NCBI RefSeq assembly: GCF_014773395.1
Contig: NZ_JACXAF010000017.1
Span: 1-64,000 of the forward strand
Direction of reading: 5' to 3'
Source: Neiella litorisoli
GTDB lineage: Bacteria; Pseudomonadota; Gammaproteobacteria; Enterobacterales; Neiellaceae
DNA length: 64,000 bases
Part shown: positions 47,918 to 56,607 of the stretch, piece by piece
Numbering within the stretch: the stretch's first letter is position 1
Layout: every line of letters starts with the position of its first letter
Notes under the pieces: model-generated
The model's database searches: none
What the model was told of the DNA's origin: nothing
What the model saw: only the letters and a program-made list of their open reading frames with translations
Made by a program: the position numbers and the translations under genes

Positions 47918-48079
47918 AACAAATTGTTAACAATTGGCGTTATTTTTGTGGGGCGCTTCACCGAACGTTGAAGTGAGCCCCGCGCAGCGACACAACTATG
48001 CCATAATCGCCCCCCAATCAGGTCGGTCACGCTGGCCGTCCTTCAGCGCCAAACAACGTAACAAGTAGTAGAAGTATTT

Positions 48080-48868
48080 ATGTTGCCTAACACTCTTTCG
48101 AAATTGCTCGCGCCAGCAGCATTATGCTGCGGCCTCATTGCACCGCTCGCCAGTGCCACCGTGGTTCATGTCAAAACCTCGCAAGGGGATTTTGACATCA
48201 ATCTATTCGACAGTACGACGCCCAAAACGGTGGCCAACTTCTTAAGCTACGTGGAACGCGAAGACTATAGCAATGTCATTGTTCATCGCTCCGTACCGGG
48301 CTTTGTCGTTCAAAGCGGCGGTTATACCTATAACCCAGAGTCACAACGGTTAGACGTGGTTGCACAAGATCCTGCCGTCGACAATGAACCAGAACTGTCT
48401 AATGTTCGCGGCACCATCGCAATGGCCAAATTAGGTTCAGATCCGAATAGCGCAACGTCCCAGTGGTTTTTCAATTTGACTAATAATGCCGCCAACTTGG
48501 ATAACCAGAACGATGGTTTTACCGTTTTTGGCGTGGTCATGGGCGATGGTATGGATGTGATCGATGCAATCGCCGATTTGCCGGTTTACAACGCAGGATC
48601 ACCACTCAACTCACTGCCTTTGCAATCAGAGCCTGGCGAAGATGAAACGCTCACAGACGAGCATTTCGTGATTATTGAGTCAATCACTGTCATCGACCCC
48701 AATACCGACACTAATTTGGAATTGATGCCACCAAAGACCACAAAACCGCCCACAAACGGTGGCGACAATGGCGGTAATAATGGCGGCTCAGGCGGCGGAG
48801 GCAGCACAGGTTTGCTAGCGTTACTAGCGCTGGCAGGATTGAGTTTCCGACGATTGCTAAATCGCTAA
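48080..48868 (+). CDS. Secreted cyclophilin-type peptidyl-prolyl isomerase with GlyGly-CTERM
   Basis: Cyclophilin domain (about 27-215) after a signal peptide (cleavage near ASA-TVVHV). Seen: QGDFDINLFDSTTPKTVANFLSYVE, FHR-like IVHRSVPGFVVQSGGYT, and SQWFFNLTNN at the active site, so it resembles PpiA but with altered loops. The tail has an Asn/Gly-rich linker, GGSGGGGS, a hydrophobic segment LLALLALAGL and FRRLLNR: a GlyGly-CTERM signal for rhombosortase, hence probably processed and carried to the surface or medium by type II secretion. Confidence 0.92.
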   Translation: MLPNTLSKLLAPAALCCGLIAPLASATVVHVKTSQGDFDINLFDSTTPKTVANFLSYVEREDYSNVIVHRSVPGFVVQSGGYTYNPESQRLDVVAQDPAVDNEPELSNVRGTIAMAKLGSDPNSATSQWFFNLTNNAANLDNQNDGFTVFGVVMGDGMDVIDAIADLPVYNAGSPLNSLPLQSEPGEDETLTDEHFVIIESITVIDPNTDTNLELMPPKTTKPPTNGGDNGGNNGGSGGGGSTGLLALLALAGLSFRRLLNR

Positions 48869-48869
48869 A

Positions 48870-50090
48870 CTAAGAGGCCGAAGTAGAGCCAAGCAAGGCA
48901 TTGCTCCAACCAATCGCTTCCTGATAAAACTCAGGGAGCGATTCATCAGCCAACCCCAGCCGATCCGACATAGCCGGAATGCTCTCCCAAATAGCTCTTT
49001 CGTAATCAAGCGCCAGATTGAGATAGGGCGCAATGATCCCCTCTCGATGAACCACGGCATCCTTAATGTGCGCCGACACTGGCACTTTTTCCATAATCAC
49101 ATCAATCGGCTGATCCAAAATCGCATCGAGCAGTGAAAACAATCCAGCGAGAAAAGCAGCCGGCGCGTGGGCTTGATCTTGCTTCGACGTCAGCAACTCG
49201 CAAAAACGTGCACGGGTGATCGATAGCCGCAGTAATTCGTCGGGCTTATCGTCAGCCAAATTAGCTGCCACAATCAGAGCCAAAAACTTGCGCAGCTCCG
49301 TTTCCCCCAAATACACCAAGGCTTGTTTGATCGACGAAATATCAGACGGGTGGGCGAAGAACGAAGAATTGACGAATCGCAGTAGTTTGTAGGTCAGTGA
49401 CACATCGCGTTGAATAATGGTATTTAACTCAGCAAAATCACACTCGGGCTGAGCCAATTTAGCCAGTAACTCAACCATATTGGTTTGCGAGGGGCTTAAA
49501 CCACGGCGTTGAATGATTTCCGGTCGGCTAAAGAAATAGCCCTGAAAATACTGAAAACCCATCTGCTGCATTTTCTTATATTCTTCCGGCGTTTCAACCT
49601 TTTCAGCCAACAGCTCTAACTCAAAATCGAGTTTTAACTTTTTAATCGCCAATATTTGTTTTGGGGTGCTAGCCTGAATATCTACTTTAATCATGTCGAC
49701 GTAAGGCAGCAGGGCGCGCCACGCCTCTTTGTAAGCAAAATCGTCTAATGCAATGCGATAACCAAGCGCTTTCAACTTCTGACAAATCGCCAACAACTCT
49801 GGACCGGGTTCGATATCCTCAAGCAGCTCAATCACCACCCGCTCTTTTGGCAACAACTCTGGTACTTTCACCAGCAACGATAATTCAGGAAAATTAATGA
49901 ACGCTGGCGCATCGCCAATAATTTCCTCAAAACCGAGATGGAGATGACTACCAGCAACCAGCTTCGACGTGGCCTCGTGGGCATCAATAGCGGGAAAGAC
50001 ATTGTTCAAACTATCTCGAAACAGGAGCTCGTAACCAACAAGATCAAGATCGGCGTTCACAATGGGTTGTCTGGCGACATAGATATACAT
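48870..50090 (-). CDS. EAL-HDOD signalling protein (CdgJ/YuxH-like), probably inactive EAL
   Basis: N-terminal EAL-like domain (about 1-200) and C-terminal HDOD domain (about 205-400). Start set at MYIYVARQPIVNADLDLVGYELLFRDS, typical of the family; a GTG ten codons upstream is an alternative and neither has a clear ribosome site. The EAL catalytic set is degraded: DDFAYK replaces DDFGTG, and the ExL motif reads ELLED, while KVDI remains. c-di-GMP hydrolysis is therefore unlikely. Homologues such as Vibrio CdgJ influence motility and biofilm. Confidence 0.88.
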   Translation of the reverse strand: MYIYVARQPIVNADLDLVGYELLFRDSLNNVFPAIDAHEATSKLVAGSHLHLGFEEIIGDAPAFINFPELSLLVKVPELLPKERVVIELLEDIEPGPELLAICQKLKALGYRIALDDFAYKEAWRALLPYVDMIKVDIQASTPKQILAIKKLKLDFELELLAEKVETPEEYKKMQQMGFQYFQGYFFSRPEIIQRRGLSPSQTNMVELLAKLAQPECDFAELNTIIQRDVSLTYKLLRFVNSSFFAHPSDISSIKQALVYLGETELRKFLALIVAANLADDKPDELLRLSITRARFCELLTSKQDQAHAPAAFLAGLFSLLDAILDQPIDVIMEKVPVSAHIKDAVVHREGIIAPYLNLALDYERAIWESIPAMSDRLGLADESLPEFYQEAIGWSNALLGSTSAS

Positions 50091-50535
50091 AGATACTGCA
50101 ACTATGGTTGATTTAGCCACTCTGGCTGAGGAACTAAAATAGTACGCGAAAGCTCAATAAGGTTGCATCCAAAGCGAGACTGATTAGTGACCGCTATCTA
50201 ACTCTGAGTCTGCTAAAACCCATTGAACGCAGCGCAAGAAGAATATGAAACCCAACAATAATGTGACACAAGTCACATTAGCGTAAATTTAATAAAAACC
50301 TGCCATAGTTAGGTCACCACAATTGGTCGATTAAAAAACAATCAATTAGCTTTCTTATCATGATTGGAGCTCGCTCATCGTGTGCCAAACCCAATTTGCA
50401 TTTGCTGAAACAGTTCCTTAACATCTCTATCACTTTTACTCATAGAGACGTTGAGTAAAACCTAACTTTAATGGACGCGCGCCAATATTGGATAACCACG
50501 GAACGGTTGCTACGTAAAGTTTAGGAGCACCCGTG
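50091..50535 (+). promoter_or_regulatory. Upstream region of the metalloprotease with CRP-like site and SD-masking stem
   Basis: No gene in this gap. TGTGACACAAGTCACA at 50262-50277 is a perfect TGTGA-N6-TCACA site. Further down, TCTCTAT/ATAGAGA (about 50424-50447) can form a hairpin, and CCTAACTTTA (50461-50470) can pair with TAAAGTTTAGG (50515-50525) with one bulged base, covering the TTAGGAG ribosome site of the protease gene. Confidence 0.5.
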
Positions 50536-51900
50536 ATGGGCAAACCAATGACCAAACTGGCACGCTTGTGTTCATGTGCCGCCGCAGCAACAATCGCTTT
50601 TTCTTCATCAGCTTTTGCTACCACCATTGATGTCTTAGTACTTTACACCGATGGCGTAACCGCGCGTTATGGTGCCGGCGTCGAATCCCGTATCAATCAA
50701 GTAGTGAATGTCACCAACCAAGTCTACAGCGATAGCGACTTGAACTTGCAACTACGCTTGGTCCATAGCCAACACATTAACTACACCGATAACAACCATC
50801 CGCAAACCGCGCTCGAAGAGTTAACCTGCGATTTAACTCGCTTTCAAAGCCATAATGAATGCAATCGTGGCAGTGCCTTCAATGCCGTTGATAATCTAAG
50901 AGACCAGCATGGCGCCGATATGGTCATTTTGATGCGCCCGTACCTAGCAGCCCATGACGGCGTCTGTGGTATCGCTTGGATTGGTGGCAACGGTACCGAT
51001 GGTGACTTCAGCAACAAGGTCTGGCGTGAAACGGCCATGAGTGTTGTTGGACTCGATGGCCCCTGTGCTGATTGGGTCACATCTCACGAATTAGGCCACA
51101 ACATGGGCCTGACTCATTCATCGCTGCAAGATGCTCGCGGTGGTACTTACACTTGGGCTTGGGGTCATGGTAAGGCCAACGACTTCGCGACCATCATGGG
51201 GTATGCCTGGGTTTTCGGAAATAGCACACGCAAAGCCTACAACTTCTCTAATCCAGATTTAGACTGCTATGGCTCACCATGTGGTATTCCGAAAAACCAA
51301 TCGGGCGCTGCAGATGCAGTTGCCGCAATTGAAGTCACTGCACCACAAATTGCCGCTTATACAGCATCAACGTCTGACGGAGGCTCAGATAATGGAGGCG
51401 ACACGCCACCACCACCGGCTGGTTCACCAGAGCAGTTGAAGCAAATTTTTATCCAAGAAAAAGAAACCTTGGCGGCATTGAAACTAGTCAAAGATCAAAA
51501 AAAGCAGGAATTGCTGGCTGCCAAAACGCCGTATAAAGAAGCTCATTTGGTCTATAAAACTGCGTTGAAAGCATATCAATCTGCGCTCAATCAACAGCAA
51601 AAGTTTCTCGACAAGGTCAACGTTGCGACAGCCCAATACAACGCTTCATCAGGTGAAAGCCTGAGCTATCAACAAAAATTGTTGGCGAAAGTTCAAAAGC
51701 ACACTGATTCGTACAACGCTGCCACTCAATTGGTCAACGATACCGCCCAGCAACTGAATGCTGTGACACCTGCGTATCAAGCGGCACTTAACGCTTACAA
51801 TGCGGCAGTAACAGCTTTTAATACGGCCAAAGATGCCGTAGTTGCTCAAAAAGCTGTCGTTGAAGAAGCCAAACAGAACTATATCAACGCAAAAGCCTAA
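50536..51900 (+). CDS. Secreted metzincin metalloprotease lacking a prodomain, with coiled-coil tail
   Basis: Zinc endopeptidase of 454 residues. A signal peptide (about 1-28, ...SSSAFA-TTID) leads directly into the reprolysin-like catalytic domain (TTIDVLVLYTDGVTARYG), without the N-terminal prodomain normally found in this bacterial family. Zinc site HELGHNMGLTH: His184, Glu185, His188, His194; Met-turn IMGY near 221. Six or more Cys suggest disulfides. After a Gly/Pro linker (GGSDNGGDTPPPPAG) about 150 residues of Ala/Gln/Lys-rich coiled coil close the protein. ATG at 50536 follows AGGAG by eight bases; GTG at 50533 is an alternative. The next gene encodes a prodomain-like protein. Confidence 0.9.
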   Translation: MGKPMTKLARLCSCAAAATIAFSSSAFATTIDVLVLYTDGVTARYGAGVESRINQVVNVTNQVYSDSDLNLQLRLVHSQHINYTDNNHPQTALEELTCDLTRFQSHNECNRGSAFNAVDNLRDQHGADMVILMRPYLAAHDGVCGIAWIGGNGTDGDFSNKVWRETAMSVVGLDGPCADWVTSHELGHNMGLTHSSLQDARGGTYTWAWGHGKANDFATIMGYAWVFGNSTRKAYNFSNPDLDCYGSPCGIPKNQSGAADAVAAIEVTAPQIAAYTASTSDGGSDNGGDTPPPPAGSPEQLKQIFIQEKETLAALKLVKDQKKQELLAAKTPYKEAHLVYKTALKAYQSALNQQQKFLDKVNVATAQYNASSGESLSYQQKLLAKVQKHTDSYNAATQLVNDTAQQLNAVTPAYQAALNAYNAAVTAFNTAKDAVVAQKAVVEEAKQNYINAKA

Positions 51901-51934
51901 TTTTGCTATTGTGTATTGAGTTATAAAAACGATT

Positions 51935-51965
51935 GGCTGAGAGTTCGCTCTCAGCCTTTTTTGTT
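51935..51965 (+). terminator. Terminator between metalloprotease and prodomain-like gene
   Basis: GGCTGAGAG and CTCTCAGCC pair around TTCG, followed by TTTTTTTG. Because the next gene starts 13 bp later with its own ribosome site, its expression may depend on read-through or an unrecognised promoter. Confidence 0.9.
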
Positions 51966-51977
51966 TGAGGACGCCCT

Positions 51978-52679
51978 ATGAAACGCGCTGTACTGATTAT
52001 TTTGCCAATCGTTTTAGCGGTAGGTTTCGCGGTTAGCTACCTAATGACCGGCGACGAGCAAGCTGCGGCAAGCTCTCAACCGAGGAGCAGCCAATCGCAA
52101 TCAGCCACAGATTCACCTGACGGCAGCTTTAAGCCGCTCGCTCCACTCGAACCAGCAACAACAGTGAAGCCGATTCAACTTATCGATCCACAAGATGCAA
52201 CTGCACTCGAGACATCAGCGCAGGCCTTAGATTCTGTCGCCCAGCCTTGGCAAGCCCATGATAATTATGACATTGCGATTCCAGATGAAATTGCTGCGGC
52301 ACCAAGCTTTCAGTTAGTCACCATATCGTCGTCAATGGAGAGTGAAATCAGTATTGGCGATGTGATTGAGCTACCACTGAGCGAAGCGGGCGAAGTGATC
52401 ACAGTAGAAGTCACCTCAGAAACACTTAATGACAATGGCGATTACTCTTGGCAAGGCCAAACTGTCGGCGGAGACCACAGTTATCCGGTCATCGTGACCC
52501 AAGGGCCAAATGGCACCTACGGCTCAATTGCTACCGAAGATGGCACTTACACATTAACGACAGTGGATGGTGAAGGGGTCGTTTACAAAAATCCACCGTT
52601 ACCAGAAACCCATGATGATGATTTTCTGGTGCCGCCCATTTCCGACGACAACTCTAGCGTTGATGATCACGGGCATTAA
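51978..52679 (+). CDS. Membrane-anchored protein resembling a metzincin prodomain
   Basis: 233 residues: an N-terminal membrane anchor or uncleaved signal (about 4-23), a Ser/Gln/Pro-rich linker (30-90), then a compact beta domain (about 105-205) and an acidic tail (DDDFLVPP, DDNSSVDDHGH). The domain reads SISIGDVIELPL, ITVEVTSETLNDNGDYSWQG, GTYGSIATEDGTYTLTT, the pattern I recall from N-terminal prodomains of bacterial reprolysin-like proteases (hydrophobic GD-x-LP, NGD-x-W-G, FGSI-x-T-x-G-x-Y), which also end in an acidic DD-LVPP stretch. The protease just upstream lacks that prodomain. An inhibitor or folding chaperone role is inferred. GAGGAC precedes the ATG. Confidence 0.65.
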   Translation: MKRAVLIILPIVLAVGFAVSYLMTGDEQAAASSQPRSSQSQSATDSPDGSFKPLAPLEPATTVKPIQLIDPQDATALETSAQALDSVAQPWQAHDNYDIAIPDEIAAAPSFQLVTISSSMESEISIGDVIELPLSEAGEVITVEVTSETLNDNGDYSWQGQTVGGDHSYPVIVTQGPNGTYGSIATEDGTYTLTTVDGEGVVYKNPPLPETHDDDFLVPPISDDNSSVDDHGH

Positions 52680-52685
52680 TCAAAG

Positions 52686-54053
52686 TTAGATTTGCTCCAA
52701 CGCGTCCGACAAATTTTTCACGGCGACCACTTCAATCCCTGAAATAGGTTGTTTGGGCGCATTGGCCAGCGGCACGATGGCTTTTTTGAAGCCGTGTTTG
52801 GCCGCTTCTTGAATTCGCTCGATACCATTGGTTACTGGGCGAATTTCCCCAGACAAACCGACTTCACCGAACACCACCCAATCGTGGGGTAGCACGCGAT
52901 CGCGAAAGCTCGACACCAATGCCAATAACAAGGCCAAATCGGCACCAGTTTCGGCGACCCGAACACCGCCAACGACATTGACGAAAACATCCTGATCGGC
53001 CATTTGCAGACCACCATGCCGGTGCATCACAGCTAGCAACATTGCCAAGCGATTTTGCTCCAAACCCACCGAGACTCGCCGCGGGTTGGCAAGCTGTGAG
53101 CTATCTGCCAACGCTTGAATTTCTACCAGCAGCGGCCTAGTGCCTTCCCAAACCACCATCACAACGCTACCTGCCGACTGTTCTTCGGCACGCGATAAGA
53201 ATATCGCCGACGGGTTCGACACCTCTTTCAGCCCTTGTCCGGTCATGGCAAACACGCCGAGTTCATTGACCGCGCCAAAGCGGTTTTTGGTGCCGCGCAG
53301 GGTGCGAAAACGGCTATCGGCAGAGCCATCCAGCATGATGGCGCAATCAATACAATGTTCGAGCACCTTAGGACCGGCCAAAGAGCCATCTTTGGTGACA
53401 TGCCCGACCATAATAATGGCCACGCCAGATTGCTTAGCGAAACGTGTCAAATGAGCCGCCGACTCGCGGACTTGCGACACGCTACCGGGGGCCGATTGAA
53501 TGTCATCCAAATGCATCACTTGAATCGAATCAATCACCATGATTTCGGGCTTTTCGCTATCGGCCAAAGCACAAATATCAGCAACATTGGTTTCCGCCAA
53601 CATCCGCAATTTATCACTTGGTAAACCCAAGCGGGTAGCACGCATCGCCACTTGCTGCAACGACTCTTCACCGGTGACATAGAGGGCTTTACGACCACTC
53701 GCCAAGTGACACATAACTTGCAGCAGCAACGTACTTTTACCGGCCCCTGGGCTACCGCCAATCAAAATCGCTGATCCCGGCACCACACCGCCGCCAAGCA
53801 CCCGATCTAATTCCTTAAAACCACTGCTAAAGCGAGGTACCTGCTGCAAATCGATCTCGGCCAAGGTTTGCACCTTAGCGGCAGTAGCACCAGCATAGCC
53901 TTGGCGACCACTGGTACTGGTTCGGCTTTTAGTCGAGCCCAGCCGCACTTCAGAAATCGTATTCCACTCGTTACATTCGCTACATTGGCCTTGCCAACGA
54001 GGAAAATCAGCACCACATTCGGTACAAACGTAAGCCGTCTTGGTTTTCGCCAT
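52686..54053 (-). CDS. radA: DNA repair protein RadA
   Basis: RecA-like DnaB-type helicase that promotes branch migration in recombination. The 455 residues include the zinc finger CTECGADFPRWQGQCSEC, Walker A GGSPGAGKSTLLLQV, the KNRFG motif (GTKNRFGAVNELG), and a C-terminal Lon-like domain (about 285-455). Divergent to the PilZ gene. Confidence 0.98.
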   Translation of the reverse strand: MAKTKTAYVCTECGADFPRWQGQCSECNEWNTISEVRLGSTKSRTSTSGRQGYAGATAAKVQTLAEIDLQQVPRFSSGFKELDRVLGGGVVPGSAILIGGSPGAGKSTLLLQVMCHLASGRKALYVTGEESLQQVAMRATRLGLPSDKLRMLAETNVADICALADSEKPEIMVIDSIQVMHLDDIQSAPGSVSQVRESAAHLTRFAKQSGVAIIMVGHVTKDGSLAGPKVLEHCIDCAIMLDGSADSRFRTLRGTKNRFGAVNELGVFAMTGQGLKEVSNPSAIFLSRAEEQSAGSVVMVVWEGTRPLLVEIQALADSSQLANPRRVSVGLEQNRLAMLLAVMHRHGGLQMADQDVFVNVVGGVRVAETGADLALLLALVSSFRDRVLPHDWVVFGEVGLSGEIRPVTNGIERIQEAAKHGFKKAIVPLANAPKQPISGIEVVAVKNLSDALEQI

Positions 54054-54147
54054 GTGTCATCTCCGCTATGATGCTGGCATACTAAGTGCTTAACTTATCA
54101 ATGCACAACAATTAATTGACACCTGCCCCCAAGCAGGGCTTTGCTGG

Positions 54148-56607
54148 ATGAATATTGAAGATTACCGCCCCTTGATTGAGCAACTGAAGCCCTTGGTCAA
54201 AGAGCCTGACTTTGAGGATTTGCTTGCTCGATTTCTGCGCTCAGAGCCGACTAAGAAACAGTTTTTCATCAAAATGGAATTAAAGCGGCTGGCCGAACCT
54301 TGCATTCGGGTCATCGACGTGCGCAGTCGTGCGGGCGAATCTTTCCGAGAAGTCAAAGCTGGTAGTATCACCCATTACTTAGATAGCCCTACTCAAGCGG
54401 TGTTTGATGCCCAAATGAAGATATTTGGCCGCTATACCATGGGAGTTTATGAGGCGGTCATTGAAAAAGACAAAGCGCTCCGCGCAGCCTCCAAAATGCA
54501 GGTATCGGCAGTTGCAGAAGAGCAAGCTGACGATCAGCAAAGCGTCGCCAGTGCCATGTATAACTTGCCGCTGCTGCATTTGGGTAAGTCGGTCAAACGT
54601 CAGTCAGAGCGGTTGATATTATCTGCCAAAGTGACCGCCACCCTGCCTGCGGACCGTGAAATCGAAGCGTCAATCTCTGACTTCTCTATCCAAGGAATGA
54701 AACTGCGGGTAGATGCTCACATCTACCTCATCGAGAAAGCGCAAATCACCGTCGATCTCAGCTTCATGCGCGCCCGTGATGATCATCAAGGCGGCCATTG
54801 GCAAGCCACTTATCGTTTATTGGGGATTCATAAGCAGAACAACTTATACAAGTGGTTGCGGCTGCAACGGATCGACAATGACTCCTTACTAAGTGAGCGC
54901 ATTCAGCGCTATTTTGAAGCCCAACACAAACGCCTGACCGTAGATACCGATGCATCGGTCGAATCCGTCAGAGCGCGTGGTTTCGAAGATGCTTACTTTC
55001 GCCAAATGTCGGCAGTGCCGGTACTCATTGGTTTAGGTGATAACGGCTTAGAACCGCAAGTAGCCCTGCGCAGCGAGGCCAATAGCGCTATTTTCGATTT
55101 CTGGCGCGGGCTTGATGGCAATGTCTGGCTTGGTGATGTGTTCACGCCGTCTCGCCTGAGAGAAATGGCTGCTAATGCACGCAGCGGCCAATCCACGTTA
55201 TTTTATTGCTTTAACCACTTATCCGGCGGCAAACTGCATTATTACGTAGCCAGCCACCAGCAATTAGTCAAAGAAGGGCTGATTGACTTATTTTTTGGTT
55301 TCGCCAGCCACCGCGATAGCTGGCGGGTATTCTCTGCCTCAATTCACACCTTATCGGTCGACGATGCCGAGCGACCTTTGTCGCTCCCCGATGACTTGCC
55401 AGAATACAAGCACGAGCCAATGGATCGAGCGACCCGCTCAAGGCTAAAACCGCTAAAAGGCGTGATTTACCTATTTGATGTCACCAGCCGGACCGGCACC
55501 AATTGTTATCGAAGCAACTACAGTGCTGCCGACCAAAATCCCAATGACCTGAAACGTTTCCAAATTGCTACAGGTAAAACAGCGGTGCATGAAGAAGCCT
55601 TTGAGTTTCGTCATCAACGCAGCGAAGTTCGTTACCTATACCGCACGCCAATCGATGCCAAAATAGCCGAGCGAGCCGCCACCGGCACTACCTTGAATTT
55701 ATCTGGGAAAGGCTTGCAAGTGCAGCTGAAAAAACCTCTGCCGTTGGCAATTGGCGATCCAATCTCAATCTCGCTGCCGCAACTGCAAAAGCTCAACAGC
55801 AAAGTGAAGCTGATGGAAGTGCCCTACCGAGTGGTGGCGATGAACCAATCGCAAACCTTGATCAGCATGCGGATCAACTCGGACACGGTGCATCCAACCG
55901 TGGTGCCATTTCTCAAGCAGTTGCTCAAAACCAATGACAAAAAACTCAAACGTGCAGCCGAGAATCTCGCGCTGCCAGAGTATGTCAGTAGCTTGCGCAA
56001 CATGTTGGTGCCAACGTTACCGCACCCAGCCATGTTTGTTAGCCGAGTGGATAAAAAAATCGGCATCAGCCATATCGCCAGCAGCAATGATGACAACGGC
56101 CTCGTCAGCTTTCTCCAGCAGCTATTTGGCCAAACCGAAGCGAAATTTGCCGAAGGTGTCAATCTAACGTTTTTACAGCGTGGCGAGCGTTTCAATCAGA
56201 CCATGCTGCGACCGCTTCGAGTGCTCCAAGAGGGTGGCGATATTTGCTACGTCGAATGTTTAGTCGCGGCGGTACGAAACTACAAAGGCGACATCAACCA
56301 GATTGACTGCTTATACGTGATGAACAACACCGAGCCAGAGCAGATCCGCGCATTTATCGAAGCGGCGAAGAAAAAATCTGATTTATTTGCCCTGCGCCTG
56401 ACCCTGTCGCGCTACGGCAACCCAGACATGATGTCGATTAATAAAGAGCTGCACTACATCAGTGACTACGCCACCCACAAGGCGCAAGCCCTTGAAAAAG
56501 AGCTGGCCTCAATCATGGGAATTGGCGAGATCATCGACATCACCGACGAGATGTTGATTCGGACAGGCCTGCATCAGTCTGTCCAGAATGCCAAAGAAGC
56601 GAGTTAG
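54148..56607 (+). CDS. Large PilZ-domain protein
   Basis: Cytoplasmic protein of 819 residues, probably a c-di-GMP receptor. Two PilZ-like modules are visible: about 150-265 (RQSERLILSAKVTATLP, then SISDFSIQGMKLRV) and about 485-590 (RHQRSEVRYLYRTPIDAKI, TLNLSGKGLQVQL). The second keeps R-x3-R (RYLYR) and a near N/D-x-S-x-x-G (NLSGKG); the first has DFSIQG. Remaining segments (270-480 and 600-819) look like globular mixed alpha/beta without recognised motifs. No membrane segment. It is inserted between radA and serB, genes that are adjacent in many gammaproteobacteria. Confidence 0.85.
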   Translation: MNIEDYRPLIEQLKPLVKEPDFEDLLARFLRSEPTKKQFFIKMELKRLAEPCIRVIDVRSRAGESFREVKAGSITHYLDSPTQAVFDAQMKIFGRYTMGVYEAVIEKDKALRAASKMQVSAVAEEQADDQQSVASAMYNLPLLHLGKSVKRQSERLILSAKVTATLPADREIEASISDFSIQGMKLRVDAHIYLIEKAQITVDLSFMRARDDHQGGHWQATYRLLGIHKQNNLYKWLRLQRIDNDSLLSERIQRYFEAQHKRLTVDTDASVESVRARGFEDAYFRQMSAVPVLIGLGDNGLEPQVALRSEANSAIFDFWRGLDGNVWLGDVFTPSRLREMAANARSGQSTLFYCFNHLSGGKLHYYVASHQQLVKEGLIDLFFGFASHRDSWRVFSASIHTLSVDDAERPLSLPDDLPEYKHEPMDRATRSRLKPLKGVIYLFDVTSRTGTNCYRSNYSAADQNPNDLKRFQIATGKTAVHEEAFEFRHQRSEVRYLYRTPIDAKIAERAATGTTLNLSGKGLQVQLKKPLPLAIGDPISISLPQLQKLNSKVKLMEVPYRVVAMNQSQTLISMRINSDTVHPTVVPFLKQLLKTNDKKLKRAAENLALPEYVSSLRNMLVPTLPHPAMFVSRVDKKIGISHIASSNDDNGLVSFLQQLFGQTEAKFAEGVNLTFLQRGERFNQTMLRPLRVLQEGGDICYVECLVAAVRNYKGDINQIDCLYVMNNTEPEQIRAFIEAAKKKSDLFALRLTLSRYGNPDMMSINKELHYISDYATHKAQALEKELASIMGIGEIIDITDEMLIRTGLHQSVQNAKEAS

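Noticed and set aside
47940-47985. Terminator after the Wzz-like gene
   Set aside because: GGGGC-CTTCA/TGAAG-GCCCC can pair, but with mismatches and no T-run; left uncalled.
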